Source: Planctomycetota bacterium (GTDB lineage Bacteria; Planctomycetota; UBA1135; GCA-002686595). From it: DNA of 35,892 nt. The DNA lies in contig PBIX01000070.1 in the NCBI GenBank assembly GCA_002720975.1, forward strand, positions 1 to 35,892. The letters are read 5' to 3'. The stretch itself is not shown here. More notes on this DNA, generated by a model. That model ran no database searches, had not been told where the DNA came from, and saw only the letters and a list, made by a program, of their open reading frames with translations. The stretch's first letter is position 1.

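Overview
The window is GC-rich (roughly 60% by eye), with every supported gene on the + strand. It most resembles a member of the PVC group, probably Verrucomicrobiota. Two clues point there: the C-terminal tail of the first protein (a degenerate 'ESDNLRDWV ... LPLAEGKKFVRIAL' ending that I associate with verrucomicrobial secreted proteins), and a giant LEPR-XLL protein. This placement is an inference from protein style, not a marker gene.

Layout. (1) 1-131: short leader region. (2) 132-2354: a secreted pentapeptide-repeat protein with a signal peptide, four regularly spaced linker segments and a C-terminal coiled coil, followed by a strong GC hairpin terminator at 2379-2417. (3) 2448-3008: a decayed N-terminal fragment of a GH16-type glycoside hydrolase. 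(4) 3030-9042: a tight three-gene cluster: a GAF-like/HlyD-type adaptor, a PqqD-like/M50 metalloprotease/HlyD-like fusion, and a shortened SecA-like ATPase. The second and third genes overlap by 4 nt. (5) 9043-9228: an AT-rich intergenic island with a hairpin and a perfect AT-only inverted repeat. (6) 9229 to the window end: one uninterrupted reading frame of at least 8,888 codons. I translated it line by line and saw no stop. It starts with a LEPR-XLL-type motif (VEQLEPKILLSAAP) and continues as about sixty repeats of roughly 120-140 residues.

How the genes may work together. The cluster reads as a dedicated export machine next to its giant cargo. A SecA-type motor lacks most of its C-terminal third, and two membrane proteins with HlyD-like periplasmic parts (one also an intramembrane protease) lie beside a huge acidic protein. 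That protein has an N-terminal LEPR-XLL tag but no obvious classical signal peptide. No ABC transporter, TolC or SecY partner is visible here. This is the best candidate for an under-described system in the window.

The giant protein has a higher-order architecture. Units fall into recognisable types arranged as A-B-C-(R)n-T. The minimal four-unit module of about 1.56 kb occurs three times in a row (18970-23664). Other modules differ by extra R units. The last ~4.6 kb carries only generic R units. The C terminus lies beyond the window.
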